From Betaproteobacteria bacterium (GTDB lineage Bacteria > Pseudomonadota > Gammaproteobacteria > Burkholderiales > Casimicrobiaceae): a stretch of 64,000 nt of DNA. Shown one piece after another: positions 7,182-17,441 of the stretch (within the stretch, counting starts at the first letter, position 1; the number at the start of each line of letters is the position of its first letter). The translations under genes were made by a program, and so were the position numbers. The stretch spans positions 124,001 through 188,000 of the forward strand of contig READ01000009.1 in the NCBI GenBank assembly GCA_004293675.1, read 5' to 3'. Below the pieces are notes generated by a model, which did no database searches, was not told the origin of the DNA, and saw only the letters and a list, made by a program, of their open reading frames with translations.

Positions 7182-9947
7182 TCATAAGACTGCGGGGACG
7201 TTGTGAAGGGACTGCGGGGACTCTTTTAAGCGGCGCGCTAGATCCATGGCACCATGCTGCCAGCCTAGTTCGCGAGTGATTCGAGCGGCGAGAGCGACTG
7301 CGACAACGCGGTTGACTTCGACGGTGGACGGCGCATCGCTCTCAGCTTTTGGTAGGAGTGTTAGATACGCCTCTGAGAGTAACGTGGCGGGATGGCGCAG
7401 CCCGCGAGTCGCGGTGAGCGTGTCGCGAGCTTTTTCCAATGTGCGGCGTGCTGATTCGATCTCACCTAGCCGCAGTTGAGTCACGCCCAGCAGGACGCGT
7501 GTGACCGCCGTATCAACGTCGCGCTCATTCTTGCTGCTTGCTTGTTGCGTTCGTTCAATGTCTGTCAAAAGTGCGAGTGCGTCATCGTTTCGACCTTGTT
7601 GCAAAAAACTGTGGGCAAGGTGTCGGCGTGTCCATTGAGTCAGTCGAGGATTCGGCGCCTCTATTCCTGTCTTCAGCAACTCATTGAGCTGAGCTTGAGC
7701 GCTCTGCGTTTGGCCAGAATAGAGAGCGATCTGCGCTGTGATGAGCTTGCCTTGATATTGCAACGCGCTGGCGTTACTCGGTGCACTCTCTAGTATTCGA
7801 TTGGCTTGAATTCCCGCATCGGTGAGTCGGCCTGTCCGAAGCAGGGCGGTTGCGTAGTGCAGCGCCGTGATGACTGGGTAGCCGCTACCCGGCGTGGCTC
7901 GCGGACCCAGACTAGCCAGTGTGAGTTCGGCTTGTCGAATGGCTTCGTCGTACTGACCGGCCGACACCGTGGCGGGCAACATTTCAATGGCCAACACGTC
8001 TTTGGTGAGCTGCATGCCGGTCGTGTTTTCGAGCATCTTCTGCGCCGCGGAAAATAATTCGTTGGCCTTTAGCAAGTTGTCTTGTACGCGAGCGAGTGTT
8101 CCTTGTTTGATGAGTACGTTGGCATGCAATTCGGTGCGGCTAGCGCTTTGCGGAAGTGCGGTGACCGCGCTGGCAGCACCGCTCAGCAAACCGTCGGCTT
8201 CGGTATACCGGCCAAGAAAAAGTGCGGCTGTACCTAGGCGGTAATTCACCTGGGGTCCCAGCAAGTCGCGCTGAGCACTGACTGTAGCGAGCTTACTGCG
8301 TGCCAACTGCATTGTGTCGTAGGCGATCTGGTACTGACTTTGATCAAGCCGCACATCGGTGAGTAAGCATTGCGCCCAAATTTCGCGCGGCGCATCACCT
8401 GCTGCTTTAGCGCTGTCAATTTCATTGTCCAAGAGCCGCGCGGCGTCATCGTATTCGCTGATATCTAGGTAGAGTTTCGCCATCATCATGGTGGCGTGGC
8501 TGGTGGCTTCGGGGCTCAGTGCGCCCGACTCCATGAGTAGTGGTCGAGACCGATCTAGCAATTGTTTGGCGGTGAACGTTTGCGCCGTGTTGCTGTTGGG
8601 GTTCATGCCATCGAACAGATTTTTGATGACGCTTTCAACTGCGTTTGCACGCAAGCTGCTAGTTTGCAGCGCCTGCGTTTTTTGCCACGCGTGCACACCA
8701 AAACCAGCGGCAGCGATTCCTGCAAACGCTGAAACGCCGATGGCTACTCGATTCCGAGCAAAGAATTTTTGCCAACGGTAGCTCCACGCACCGCTCCGGG
8801 CATGCACCGGACGATGATCGTAGTGGCGCACTATGTCCTCGCGCATTGACAAGGCCGACGGGTATCGAGCGCTCGGTTCGCGCCGCAGCGAGCGCGCGCA
8901 AATGGCGGCCAGATCGCCAGAATACGCGCGACGCCAGGCGGCTAGCGTGTCGAATCCATGGGCCTGCGCCCGTTCAATGGTCGTGTAGGGCAGTGCGGAT
9001 GGAACACGCAAATCGTCCATCGCTCGTAGCAGCGCCGACGCGCTGCGCTCGGCGCTGGCAAACGGGCGAGCACCTGTGAGTAGCTCGAACAGCACAACAC
9101 CTGCGGCGTACACATCAGCTGACGTGGTCACGTGGTCAGCGAGCAACTGCTCGGGCGCGGCATAGGCGAGCGTGAGCGCGCTGCCCATCATTCGGGTGAG
9201 TTCAGTCGCCTCAGCAGGAAGATCGGGCGCTTCCAGCACTTTGGCCACGCCAAAATCGAGCAGTGCTACTCGACCGTCAGCGCGCACCATGATGTTGCTG
9301 GGTTTCAAATCGCGGTGAACCACTAAGTGCTGATGTGCGTAGTGCAGCGCGTCGAGCACTTCGATCATCAGCGTACACCGGGCTGATAAATTGAGCTGTC
9401 GACGATTGGCGTAGTTCAAAATTTGCTCGCCCTCGACGTACTCCATGGCTAAATAAGGGCGGCCGTCGTGGGCCACACCCGCGTCGTAGAGTCGCGCAAT
9501 GGAGGGGTGCTCGAGCGCGGCCAGCACATTTTTTTCACGCATCATGCGCTCGGCCGCCTGACTCTTCGGTTGATTCGCCAGCGCGAGTTTGAGAGCAACC
9601 TCGCGCTCGTAGGCACCGTCGCTGCGGCGCGCCAGCCAAACCTCGGCCATCCCGCCGTAGCCCAACACACGCTCTAGCGTGTAAGGGCCCACCCGGTCCC
9701 CCGCGTGGTGCAACGATTCTTCGCGTTTCGACGCTCCGGGTGGACGCAGAAGTCCGGTGAGTTCGGGCAGAAACTCGGTGTCGTTCATCGATGATGCAGC
9801 GGCCATGAGTTGCGTGAGCCGCGCCAATTCATCGGGTAACAACTGCGTCTGTTCACTCAACCACTGCGCACGAGCTTCGCTGTCGAGCCGCAGGCCGGTA
9901 TCGACTAGCGGCGACAAGACGTGCCAATGGCTCGCGGTGATCTGCAA
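7182..9947 (-). CDS. membrane-anchored Ser/Thr protein kinase with TPR-like tail
   Basis: A 921-residue protein. Residues ~87-350 form a Hanks-type kinase: glycine loop GYGGMAEVWLA at 96-106, ATP Lys120 in EVALKLA, catalytic HRDLKPSN from 211, DFG from 231, and an APE-like AYAAPEQ. A single transmembrane helix follows at ~401-421 (VAIGVSAFAGIAAAGFG). The last ~480 residues are alpha-helical repeats of TPR type and would lie outside the membrane. The ~85 residues before the kinase domain are common in proteobacterial kinases of this class. It is the first gene of a three-gene minus-strand cluster with an unknown protein and a subtilase, so it probably senses through its repeat tail and signals to that pair. 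Confidence 0.92.
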   Translation of the reverse strand: MQITASHWHVLSPLVDTGLRLDSEARAQWLSEQTQLLPDELARLTQLMAAASSMNDTEFLPELTGLLRPPGASKREESLHHAGDRVGPYTLERVLGYGGMAEVWLARRSDGAYEREVALKLALANQPKSQAAERMMREKNVLAALEHPSIARLYDAGVAHDGRPYLAMEYVEGEQILNYANRRQLNLSARCTLMIEVLDALHYAHQHLVVHRDLKPSNIMVRADGRVALLDFGVAKVLEAPDLPAEATELTRMMGSALTLAYAAPEQLLADHVTTSADVYAAGVVLFELLTGARPFASAERSASALLRAMDDLRVPSALPYTTIERAQAHGFDTLAAWRRAYSGDLAAICARSLRREPSARYPSALSMREDIVRHYDHRPVHARSGAWSYRWQKFFARNRVAIGVSAFAGIAAAGFGVHAWQKTQALQTSSLRANAVESVIKNLFDGMNPNSNTAQTFTAKQLLDRSRPLLMESGALSPEATSHATMMMAKLYLDISEYDDAARLLDNEIDSAKAAGDAPREIWAQCLLTDVRLDQSQYQIAYDTMQLARSKLATVSAQRDLLGPQVNYRLGTAALFLGRYTEADGLLSGAASAVTALPQSASRTELHANVLIKQGTLARVQDNLLKANELFSAAQKMLENTTGMQLTKDVLAIEMLPATVSAGQYDEAIRQAELTLASLGPRATPGSGYPVITALHYATALLRTGRLTDAGIQANRILESAPSNASALQYQGKLITAQIALYSGQTQSAQAQLNELLKTGIEAPNPRLTQWTRRHLAHSFLQQGRNDDALALLTDIERTQQASSKNERDVDTAVTRVLLGVTQLRLGEIESARRTLEKARDTLTATRGLRHPATLLSEAYLTLLPKAESDAPSTVEVNRVVAVALAARITRELGWQHGAMDLARRLKESPQSLHNVPAVL

Positions 9948-10072
9948 CGGTTTACCTCAATCGATGATTGTGATGTGAGGACGTAGATTACAGAAAAGAC
10001 TGGACAATTCGCCGAAAAATTGCGTTTGTCAAGATTCGGTGTTGCGCCGGAAGCGAAGTATTTGGCTGATGT

Positions 10073-11554
10073 TTACTGAAACGCGACCTCGGCAAAACTT
10101 CGCAGTTTGCGGCTGTGCAGGTGATCTGCACCGGCCTTGCGCATGAGCTCGATGGCGCGGATGCCGATTTGTAAGTGTTGGTTGACGCGTTCCCGGTAAA
10201 AGTGATTGGCCATGCCAGGGAGCTTGATTTCGCCGTGGAGCGGCTTGTCGCTCACGCAAAGCAGCGTGCCGTAGGGCACCCGAAAACGAAAGCCGTTGGC
10301 GGCGATGGTGGCGCTTTCCATGTCGAGCGCAACGGCGCGACTTTGTGAAAAACGCCGCTCGGGCGTGCGCTGCGGCAACAGCTCCCAATTTCGGTTATCG
10401 GTGCTGGCGACCGTTCCCGTACGCATGATCCGTTTGAGCTCGTAGCCGCTGAGCTTTGTAACGTCTGCCACGGCGGTTTCGAGTGCGACCTGAACCTCGG
10501 CAAGTGCGGGAATCGGAACCCACAGTGGCAGATCTTCGTCGAGCACATGATCTTCGCGTACATAGCCGTGAGCCAAAACGTAATCGCCCAAGGCTTGGGT
10601 ATTGCGAAGCCCCGCACAATGCCCGAGCATCAGCCACGCATGCGGTCGGAGCACTGCGATGTGGTCGGTGATGGTTTTGGCATTGGCCGGGCCCACACCG
10701 ATGTTGACCATCGTGATGCCCGATCGATCAGCGCGCACCAAATGGTAGGCGGGCATTTGCGGCAAGCGGGGTGGCGCAACGCCATGCACGTCGCTCGTCG
10801 CTGCATCCGATCCAACACGACGAGTCACCACGTTACCCGGTTCGATGAACGCGACGTATTCACTGTTCGGATCGTTCATTAATTCGTGTCCCATGCGCAC
10901 GAATTCATCGATGTAGAACTGGTAATTCGTGAACAAAATAAAATTTTGAAACCAATCGGGCGCGGTGCCCGTGTAGTGGCGCAAACGATGCAGCGAGTAA
11001 TCGACCCGCGGCGCGTTAAAAAGCGCGAGCGGCTGATGCGCGCCGTGCGGTGGTTCGTAGGTGCCGTTGGCAATGCCGTCGTCCATCACGGACAGGTCGG
11101 GCAGGTCGAACACATCTCGCATCTGTGCGCGTCGTTCGGCGCTCAGGCTGCCTTCGATGTGATCATTTTCAGCGAACGAAAAGTGAATCGGAATGGGCTG
11201 CGCGCTAGTGCCAACTTCAATCGAAATGCTGTGATTTTTCAGCAGCAATCGAAACTGCTCGGCGTAGTAATCGCTGTAGAGATCAGGGCGCGTGAGCGTC
11301 GTTTCATACACGCCGGGCCCATGCACAAAACCATACGACAAGCGCGAATCAGCGCGGGCATTGGTTTGGGTGTGAATTCGAACAAACGGATAACACGCCC
11401 GAACCGACGTGCCGACATCGCCACCCGCCACAAAGACGTGCAGCGCATCACGTAAATGCGCAATCGAGCTGTCGTAAATCCGCTGCACTTGGGCAAGCGC
11501 TGCCGCTGCATCGGTGAAGCGGGCGGGGGCGATGAATGCGGGTGTTTTGAGCAT
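10073..11554 (-). CDS. amn: AMP nucleosidase
   Basis: A 493-residue protein of the usual Amn length. The enzyme cleaves AMP to adenine and ribose-5-phosphate and helps control the adenylate pool. The N-terminal Amn-specific domain is recognisable (RLSYGFVHGPGVYETTLTRP, DYYAEQFRLLL), and the C-terminal half is a nucleoside-phosphorylase-like domain (VNIGVGPANAKTITDHIAVL, MLGHCAGLR, ALDMESATIAANGFRFRVPYG). The ATG at 11554 is followed at once by family-like sequence. It stands alone between the kinase gene and rne. Confidence 0.93.
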   Translation of the reverse strand: MLKTPAFIAPARFTDAAAALAQVQRIYDSSIAHLRDALHVFVAGGDVGTSVRACYPFVRIHTQTNARADSRLSYGFVHGPGVYETTLTRPDLYSDYYAEQFRLLLKNHSISIEVGTSAQPIPIHFSFAENDHIEGSLSAERRAQMRDVFDLPDLSVMDDGIANGTYEPPHGAHQPLALFNAPRVDYSLHRLRHYTGTAPDWFQNFILFTNYQFYIDEFVRMGHELMNDPNSEYVAFIEPGNVVTRRVGSDAATSDVHGVAPPRLPQMPAYHLVRADRSGITMVNIGVGPANAKTITDHIAVLRPHAWLMLGHCAGLRNTQALGDYVLAHGYVREDHVLDEDLPLWVPIPALAEVQVALETAVADVTKLSGYELKRIMRTGTVASTDNRNWELLPQRTPERRFSQSRAVALDMESATIAANGFRFRVPYGTLLCVSDKPLHGEIKLPGMANHFYRERVNQHLQIGIRAIELMRKAGADHLHSRKLRSFAEVAFQ

Positions 11555-11761
11555 GCGCTATTGTGACTGAAGCGCGTGACGTCCTTTTCTCTGACGCAGA
11601 TTGGCGCGGATTTGAGTCGGATTGGCGCAGATTTCTGCACGAAACGGAGCATCGTAGAGCGTCATGGCGACAATCTGCCCACTCAACGTAATCCGCGCCT
11701 AAAAAACTGCGTTCGTTTGTGAACCAGTAAATCGATCTTGTTCCCAGCTACACGAATGGAT

Positions 11762-11845
11762 GCCATATAAAATAAGGTTTATATGTAAATTAATTTGTTT
11801 TTCAAAAATAGCATAAAAATATCTAAATGCCTTATTTATTAAGGC
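11762..11845. repeat. paired-palindrome element, copy 2
   Basis: Left module GCCATATAAAATAAGGT (11762-11778); right module GCCTTATTTATTAAGGC (11829-11845). Module starts are 67 bp apart. The right module is a perfect hairpin arm pair. The element lies in the 468-bp gap between the 3' end of rne and the 5' end of amn. The rest of that gap, apart from the rne terminator, holds nothing I can identify. Confidence 0.85.
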
Positions 11846-11963
11846 ATTTATTATTAAAGTTGTATGTGGGTTGATCATTTTGCTGTGTGTGCCCATCGTT
11901 TCAGCTCGACACACCGTAGCCGCTCGTCGAAACCCTCAACAGAATGTCCTCAGCCATCGCCCC

Positions 11964-11989
11964 AAAAAAAACGCCCCGAAGGGCGTTTT
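11964..11989 (-). terminator. rho-independent terminator of rne
   Basis: On the minus strand the stem ACGCCC and GGGCGT closes a TTCG tetraloop and is followed by seven T residues. It sits about 35 bp past the rne stop codon. Confidence 0.85.
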
Positions 11990-12022
11990 AGTGGGTCTCT
12001 GTTGCCAGAGAACGGATAAGCG

Positions 12023-14878
12023 TTACGGGGTCTTTCCCGTTTCAATGATCTGCATGGGCTCCGCAGGCACCTCGGCGCGCGGCGGACGCGCGCGTCCACG
12101 CTTGACGGGTTCCTCTGCGACGTAAACCGCTGCCGCTGCAACGTTGGCCTTCGTCTCCATCATCTGAATACCCGAATCAGCGGGCAACGTGTACGTGAAC
12201 GGCTTAGCGGGCTCACGCTTGACTTCGACTGGAGGCGCACTAACCGGCGCAGGGCTCGGTGCTGGCGCGGATGCTGCAACGGCAACCGGTGCCGATGCGC
12301 CCTCGCTCTCGCCGGACGCTGGGCTTTCCGCGCGGGGTGGACGATCCTCGCGGGGTGGGCGCGGACCGCGCTCGCCGCGATCACGACCGCCTCGGTCGCC
12401 ACGATCGCCACGGTCACGGCGGCGATTATTGTTTCGGTCGCCCGACGACTCGGTGGGCTCACCGGCTGGCGCGCCGTTTTCATCGCGGTTCGAAGGTGCC
12501 GACGCCTCAGTGTGAACCATGGGCGGTGCGTTGTTGGCGTTGGTTACGCTGGTCGTGACGCCACTTGGCAGCGGTTCACCATTGACGTCGGTAATGACGG
12601 CTTCGGTGGCCATGGCAACAGTCTCACGAGGAGCCTGCTCTGCACGATCAGCGCGTTCCGTGCGTGCGCCGCCGTCTTGGGCCTGACCGCCTTCACCACG
12701 GTTTCTGCCACCGCGGCCACGGCCGCCGCGCTCACCACGCTCACGTGGTTCACGAGGCGGTCTAGCCTCAGCGGCAACGCCATCGGCGGGTTGCTGTGTG
12801 GCCTGAACTTGCGGCACTTCGACATCGCGCGCTGGGCGGTCTTTGCGCTCCTCGCGCTCTGGGCGCTGCGGCGCTTTGGCGACGTCCTTGCGGGTTTCGT
12901 CTTTGCGATCACCACGATTGTTGCGATCGTTTCGGTCGCCGCGATCATTGCGATCTTTGCCTTCGCTGCGCTCGTTACGGCCGCCGCGCGCGCCGCGATC
13001 ATTACGGTCGCCCCGGTCATTACGGTCGTTACGTCCGCCACGACTGTTTCGGTCGCCTCGGTCGTTGCGATCATTTCGATCACGACGGCCGTCGGACTTC
13101 CTCTCATCCGTCTTGACGGGTTGTGCGGCCGCCACGGCTGTTTCTGATGAACTGCCACCAAAGAACGATTTAACGCGCGCCCAGATACCCACTTTCTGAT
13201 TGGAAGCGGCTTGCGCACTGGGTGCCGGGGCGCTCACTGGCTCGGCCTTGGGCGCAGCCATCGGCGCTGGCTGTGCGGGCGTGATGCCCTTCACCGCAGC
13301 TTCTTGCTTGACTTCATTGGCCTCTTGCTTGATGGCCTCGGCAGCGTCAATCTGCTCTGGGCGATTGACCATTTTGTAGCTGGTCGGCAGCGGCTCGGAC
13401 GAATTCAACTCGTCATGCTTCAAGCGCTGAACGGTGTAGTTCGGCGTCTCTAAATACATGTTCGGAATCAACACCACACTGACTTTGAGGCGTGTCTCGA
13501 GCGACTGAATATCGAAGCGTTTTTCGTTGAGCAAATACGTCGCAACGTCAACGGGCACTTGGGCCACGACTTGCGCACTGTTGTCTTTCATCGCTTCTTC
13601 TTGAATGATGCGCAGAATGTGCAGCGCAATCGATTCGGTCGAGCGAATGTGTCCGGTGCCGTGGCAACGTGGGCAGGGCAGATGCGCGCTGTCTTCCAGG
13701 CTTGGCTTCAAGCGCTGACGTGACAATTCCATCAAACCAAAGCGCGAAATTTTTCCAAGCTGCACGCGAGCGCGATCAAACTTCATTGCATCGCGCAGCG
13801 TATCTTCCACTTCGCGTTGATGCTTTGACGCCTCCATGTCGATGAAGTCGACCACGACCAAGCCACCCAAATCTCGTAGGCGAAGTTGGCGCGCGACTTC
13901 TTCGGCGGCTTCTTTATTGGTGTTAAACGCCGTCGTCTCGATGTCGCTGCCTTTGGTGGCGCGCGCCGAGTTCACGTCAATCGAAACAAGCGCCTCGGTG
14001 TGATCGATGACGATCGCGCCGCCGGACGGCAGTGTGACCGTGCGACTAAACGCGCTCTCAATTTGATGTTCGATCTGGAAGCGCGAAAAGAGCGGCACGT
14101 CATCGCGGTAAAGTTTTACGCGGTTGACGATGTTGGGCATCACGTGCCCCATGAAGCCTTTGGCCTGCTCGAATACCTCTTCGGTATCGATCAAAATTTC
14201 GTTGATGTCTTGCGTGAAGTAATCGCGAATGGCGCGAATCACCAAGCTCGATTCTTGATAAATCAGCAGCGGCGCTTTGTTGACCTTGGATGCGCCATCC
14301 ACCGCGGCCCACAGCTGCAACAGGTAATTTAAATCCCACTGCAATTCCTCGGCGCTGCGGCCAATGCCTGCGGTGCGCGCGATGATGCTCATGCCTTGCG
14401 GTACTTCGAGCTGCGCCAGCGTGTCGCGGAGCTCGTTTCGCTCTTCGCCCTCGATGCGGCGCGAAACACCGCCGCCGCGTGGGTTATTGGGCATCAACAC
14501 CAGGTAGCGACCGGCGAGCGAGATAAAGCTCGTTAGTGCCGCGCCCTTGTTGCCGCGCTCGTCCTTTTCGACTTGAACGATCAGTTCTTGACCGACCTTG
14601 AGGGATTCGGCGATCTTGTTGCGGTTCATTTCCCCGTCAACTTTGATCACCGAGCGGGCGATTTCCTTAAACGGTAAAAAGCCGTTTCGCTCAGTGCCGT
14701 AGTCAACGAAGCACGCTTCGAGCGATTGCTCGACCCGAGTAATCGTGCCCTTATAAATATTTGATTTGCGCTGCTCTTTGGTAGCAGATTCGATGTCGAG
14801 ATCGATCAGTTTTTGACCGTCGACGATGGCAACCCGTAGCTCTTCGGACTGGGTTGCGTTAAACAGCATGCGTTTCAT
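12023..14878 (-). CDS. rne: ribonuclease E
   Basis: A 951-residue endoribonuclease that starts mRNA decay, processes rRNA and tRNA precursors and scaffolds the degradosome. The N-terminus [18 protein letters not shown] is the family start, so ATG 14878 is preferred over the in-frame ATG at 14914; AGGAA lies just upstream. The S1 domain, RNase H-like and DNase I-like segments fill the first ~400 residues. The Zn-link [10 protein letters not shown] is present. The tail after ~550 is disordered. It contains long runs of Arg, Asp, Asn and Gly (RNDRGDRN-type repeats), then Glu/Arg/Ala/Pro-rich sequence, as in the RNA-binding scaffold region of other RNase E proteins. The leader upstream is long (the next gene is 665 bp away), fitting the known 5'-UTR autoregulation of rne. 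Confidence 0.95.
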   Translation of the reverse strand: MKRMLFNATQSEELRVAIVDGQKLIDLDIESATKEQRKSNIYKGTITRVEQSLEACFVDYGTERNGFLPFKEIARSVIKVDGEMNRNKIAESLKVGQELIVQVEKDERGNKGAALTSFISLAGRYLVLMPNNPRGGGVSRRIEGEERNELRDTLAQLEVPQGMSIIARTAGIGRSAEELQWDLNYLLQLWAAVDGASKVNKAPLLIYQESSLVIRAIRDYFTQDINEILIDTEEVFEQAKGFMGHVMPNIVNRVKLYRDDVPLFSRFQIEHQIESAFSRTVTLPSGGAIVIDHTEALVSIDVNSARATKGSDIETTAFNTNKEAAEEVARQLRLRDLGGLVVVDFIDMEASKHQREVEDTLRDAMKFDRARVQLGKISRFGLMELSRQRLKPSLEDSAHLPCPRCHGTGHIRSTESIALHILRIIQEEAMKDNSAQVVAQVPVDVATYLLNEKRFDIQSLETRLKVSVVLIPNMYLETPNYTVQRLKHDELNSSEPLPTSYKMVNRPEQIDAAEAIKQEANEVKQEAAVKGITPAQPAPMAAPKAEPVSAPAPSAQAASNQKVGIWARVKSFFGGSSSETAVAAAQPVKTDERKSDGRRDRNDRNDRGDRNSRGGRNDRNDRGDRNDRGARGGRNERSEGKDRNDRGDRNDRNNRGDRKDETRKDVAKAPQRPEREERKDRPARDVEVPQVQATQQPADGVAAEARPPREPRERGERGGRGRGGRNRGEGGQAQDGGARTERADRAEQAPRETVAMATEAVITDVNGEPLPSGVTTSVTNANNAPPMVHTEASAPSNRDENGAPAGEPTESSGDRNNNRRRDRGDRGDRGGRDRGERGPRPPREDRPPRAESPASGESEGASAPVAVAASAPAPSPAPVSAPPVEVKREPAKPFTYTLPADSGIQMMETKANVAAAAVYVAEEPVKRGRARPPRAEVPAEPMQIIETGKTP

Positions 14879-15543
14879 GCGAATTCCTTTTTCCTTGTTC
14901 AGAAAATCGGACAACGCGACGAGATGCGTGCGGCCTGTGGCGAGGTGTTGTGTGGCGTGAGCGTTTTGGCGGAACCGGTCAGTGTCGCGCGGCAGGCGCG
15001 CTTCCCCCGACCGTGCCGTACGCTAGATCACCGACGAAACAACGCGCTGATGCTTGATGCGAAGTGTGTCAACCGTGCGGCGGTGGGACGATCATCTCGT
15101 CCAGTGTCCGCCGCCGTTGGCGCAGGCTCATAGAGCGCGGCGTGACGAATCACGGTGGCATCTATTCTGCGATCAACGAACGCTGCAAAAGCTGTAGCGC
15201 GGGGGTTCATGACAATTCTTCTTTTCTAGGCTGTGTCGCACTGTAGATGCGGCACAGCAATCAAACTTTTACAGGCCCGCAAACTCTCATTCGAGATGTC
15301 AGACGGGCTGAACTTCTACAATTGCCGCTTAATCACGGGGGCGGCTTAACCGTGCAATCCGAATGTCGGGAAAGGCTTAAAGTGCCTATTCGTCCCACTT
15401 TCCATGAAATTCACCCAGAAAGTGCCGAAGCGTTGGATTGGCTTTCGTCGTCGTTGGTCTTCGCGGATCGGACGAGCGATGAATAAATCAGCGCTGGTGC
15501 GGGTGCGTAGTTATTTGGCGACAACTTAGAAATTATAAGGTAA
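14879..15543. other. divergent intergenic region between rne and rluC
   Basis: 665 bp separate the divergent starts of rne and rluC. By analogy with enteric rne, the minus-strand part probably holds a long structured rne leader. I could not pick a convincing promoter. A 60-codon minus-strand ORF (15028-15210) starts with ATG after AAGAAG, but its composition gives no support for a real protein. Confidence 0.5.
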
Positions 15544-16587
15544 ATGAAGGACTTAGGCACATTTTCTGCTGCGCCACGCGAATCAAAGCCGCTTGGGCTC
15601 AAGCCCGGCGCTCGCCCTAAATCGCCGGAAGCACCGATTGCGGCGAGTTCCGCAGCACCCGCCGTTGCGGCGGCCGCCGTTCGTCACGTCACTATTTCGA
15701 TAGCGCACGCGGGTCAGCGTGTGGATAACTTTCTGATCCGAGAGCTCAAGGGCGTGCCCAAAACGCATGTGTACCGAATCGTTCGCTCCGGCGAGGTCCG
15801 CGTTAACGGCGGTCGAGTGAAGGCCGAAACCAAGCTGCAAGCGGGCGACGAGCTTCGGATTCCGCCAGTTCGGGTAGCCGAAGCGCCGGTTCACGCGCAG
15901 CTCACCGGCGAATTTCCGCACGAAATCGTGTGGGAGGATGATCATCTTTTGGCGGTGAATAAGCCTTCGGGTGTTGCCGTTCACGGGGGATCGGGTGTGA
16001 GCTTCGGCGTGATTGAGCAAATTCGCATGGCGCGACCCGGTGCGCCGATGTTGGAGCTGGTGCATCGACTGGATCGGGAAACGTCGGGCGTGCTCTTTAT
16101 CGCCAAAACGCGAGCAGGGCTGATCGGCATGCACGAAACACTGCGCGATAAATCGGGCGACAAGCGCTACTTAGCCGTGGTCAAGGGCGAATGGGTCAAC
16201 GATCGGCAACACGTTAAAGCGCCGCTCGCAAAATTTACGCAAAAAGATGGTGAACGCCGCGTTGAGGTCAATGAGGACGAGGGCCAGTTCGCACACACGA
16301 TTTTCAATTTGCTGGAGCGCCGCAACGACATGAGTTTGCTCGAAGCCGAGCTCAAGACCGGGCGCACCCATCAAATTCGCGTGCATCTACAACACGTTGG
16401 ATTTCCCATTGCTGGTGACACCAAATACGGCAATGTCGCGTGGAACAAATCGCTGGCGCAGCAGGGATTGAAGCGCATGTTTTTGCATGCCAAATCGTTT
16501 GCGTTTGAACATCCGGTGACGGGCGTGGCGATGAAGGTGGAAGCGCCGCTCCCTGGGGAATTAGCAAGGTTTTGGTACGGCGGCTAG
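15544..16587 (+). CDS. rluC: 23S rRNA pseudouridine synthase, RluC type
   Basis: A 347-residue RluA-family pseudouridine synthase; RluC modifies U955, U2504 and U2580 (E. coli numbering) of 23S rRNA. The first ~45 residues are a low-complexity Ala/Pro extension. An S4 RNA-binding domain follows (GQRVDNFLIRELKGVPKTHVYR, shortened here to the segment from residue 58), then the synthase domain with the catalytic motif HRLDRETSG, Asp177. TGRTHQIRVHL is also present. It is divergent from rne and followed by a HAD phosphatase and sppA, an order common in Betaproteobacteria. RluC rather than RluD is inferred from this neighbourhood. Confidence 0.9.
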   Translation: MKDLGTFSAAPRESKPLGLKPGARPKSPEAPIAASSAAPAVAAAAVRHVTISIAHAGQRVDNFLIRELKGVPKTHVYRIVRSGEVRVNGGRVKAETKLQAGDELRIPPVRVAEAPVHAQLTGEFPHEIVWEDDHLLAVNKPSGVAVHGGSGVSFGVIEQIRMARPGAPMLELVHRLDRETSGVLFIAKTRAGLIGMHETLRDKSGDKRYLAVVKGEWVNDRQHVKAPLAKFTQKDGERRVEVNEDEGQFAHTIFNLLERRNDMSLLEAELKTGRTHQIRVHLQHVGFPIAGDTKYGNVAWNKSLAQQGLKRMFLHAKSFAFEHPVTGVAMKVEAPLPGELARFWYGG

Positions 16588-16589
16588 AA

Positions 16590-16745
16590 CCCCTCTCCCG
16601 CAGGCGGGAGAGGGGCAGGGGTGAGGGCGGCTGGCGTAACAGTGGCGCTGGCTCGGGGCGCGATGCCGAGTTTCTCGGTTAAAACGAGTTCGGCTCTGTG
16701 CCACCGCACCCTCACCCTAACCCTCTCCCGCCTGCGGGAGAGGGG
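16590..16745. repeat. GC-rich inverted-repeat pair (CCCTCTCCC family)
   Basis: Two hairpins with stems CCCTCTCCCG/CGGGAGAGGG at 16590-16615 and 16721-16745 enclose about 100 bp. Flanking GGGTGAGGG and CCCTCACCC extend the inverted symmetry, so the whole unit can also fold end to end. The right hairpin is followed by ACTTTTT and may act as the rluC terminator. A related unit lies at 34366-34469. Confidence 0.75.
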
Positions 16746-16788
16746 ACTTTTTATAGATCGGTAGATTTCTTTTTCGCGTGTTAAACCT

Positions 16789-17439
16789 TTGAACTATTCA
16801 CTCATCATTTTCGATTGGGATGGCACGCTCGCCGATTCCACGGCTGTTATCAAACGGGCTTTGCAACGGGCTGCCGAGGACACCGGCTATCCCATTCCGA
16901 CTGACGAACAAGCATCGTTCATCATCGGTATGGGATTGAAGCCTGCGTTAGAGTATGCGGTGCCAACGCTTCGTGACGAAGACTTACCTAAGCTCACCGA
17001 GCGGTTTCGCCATCATTTTTTAGTCGGTGAAGAAGAAATCGTTTTGTTTGACGGTGTGCCAGAGATGCTTGCTTCGCTTAAAGCGCGCGGGCATTGGTTG
17101 GCCGTGGCGACGGGTAAATCACGTCGTGGGCTAGACCGGGCGTTTGACACGCTAGGTTTGCGTGAATTTTTTGTGACATCGCGCTGCGCGGATGAGGGTT
17201 TTGCCAAACCGCATCCTGGCATGCTGCACGCGATTTACGACACCACGGGCTTGACGGCTAAAGATTCCATCATGATCGGCGACACCACGCATGACTTGCA
17301 ACTCGCTGAAAACGCTGGCAGCGCGTCGATTGGCGTGACCTACGGCGCGCACGAGCCGCACTTGCTGCGGCAGCACACCCCATTGACTTTGGTAGATTCG
17401 GTATCCGAGCTAGCTACATTTTTGAAAGCGAACGCATAA
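16789..17439 (+). CDS. HAD superfamily hydrolase (phosphatase)
   Basis: A 216-residue HAD-IA phosphatase. Motif I is FDWDGTLADS with nucleophile Asp9 and acid/base Asp11; motif II is the VATGKS segment; motif III Lys lies in FAKPHPGM; motif IV is GDTTHDLQLAENAG. The likely start is TTG at 16789, since no ATG or GTG lies before motif I in this frame. It ends 2 bp before sppA, so the two are probably co-translated. It is similar to phosphoglycolate phosphatase, but a second, better Gph is encoded at 32702-33367, so its substrate is uncertain. Confidence 0.88.
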   Translation: MNYSLIIFDWDGTLADSTAVIKRALQRAAEDTGYPIPTDEQASFIIGMGLKPALEYAVPTLRDEDLPKLTERFRHHFLVGEEEIVLFDGVPEMLASLKARGHWLAVATGKSRRGLDRAFDTLGLREFFVTSRCADEGFAKPHPGMLHAIYDTTGLTAKDSIMIGDTTHDLQLAENAGSASIGVTYGAHEPHLLRQHTPLTLVDSVSELATFLKANA

Positions 17440-17441
17440 AC

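Noticed and set aside
12512-13218. Overlapping long ORFs on both strands across the RNase E tail
   Set aside because: They arise from the repetitive Arg/Asp/Asn coding sequence and have low-complexity translations.
15028-15210. 60-codon ORF upstream of rne
   Set aside because: It has an acceptable ribosome-binding site but no conserved features; it more likely lies in the rne leader.
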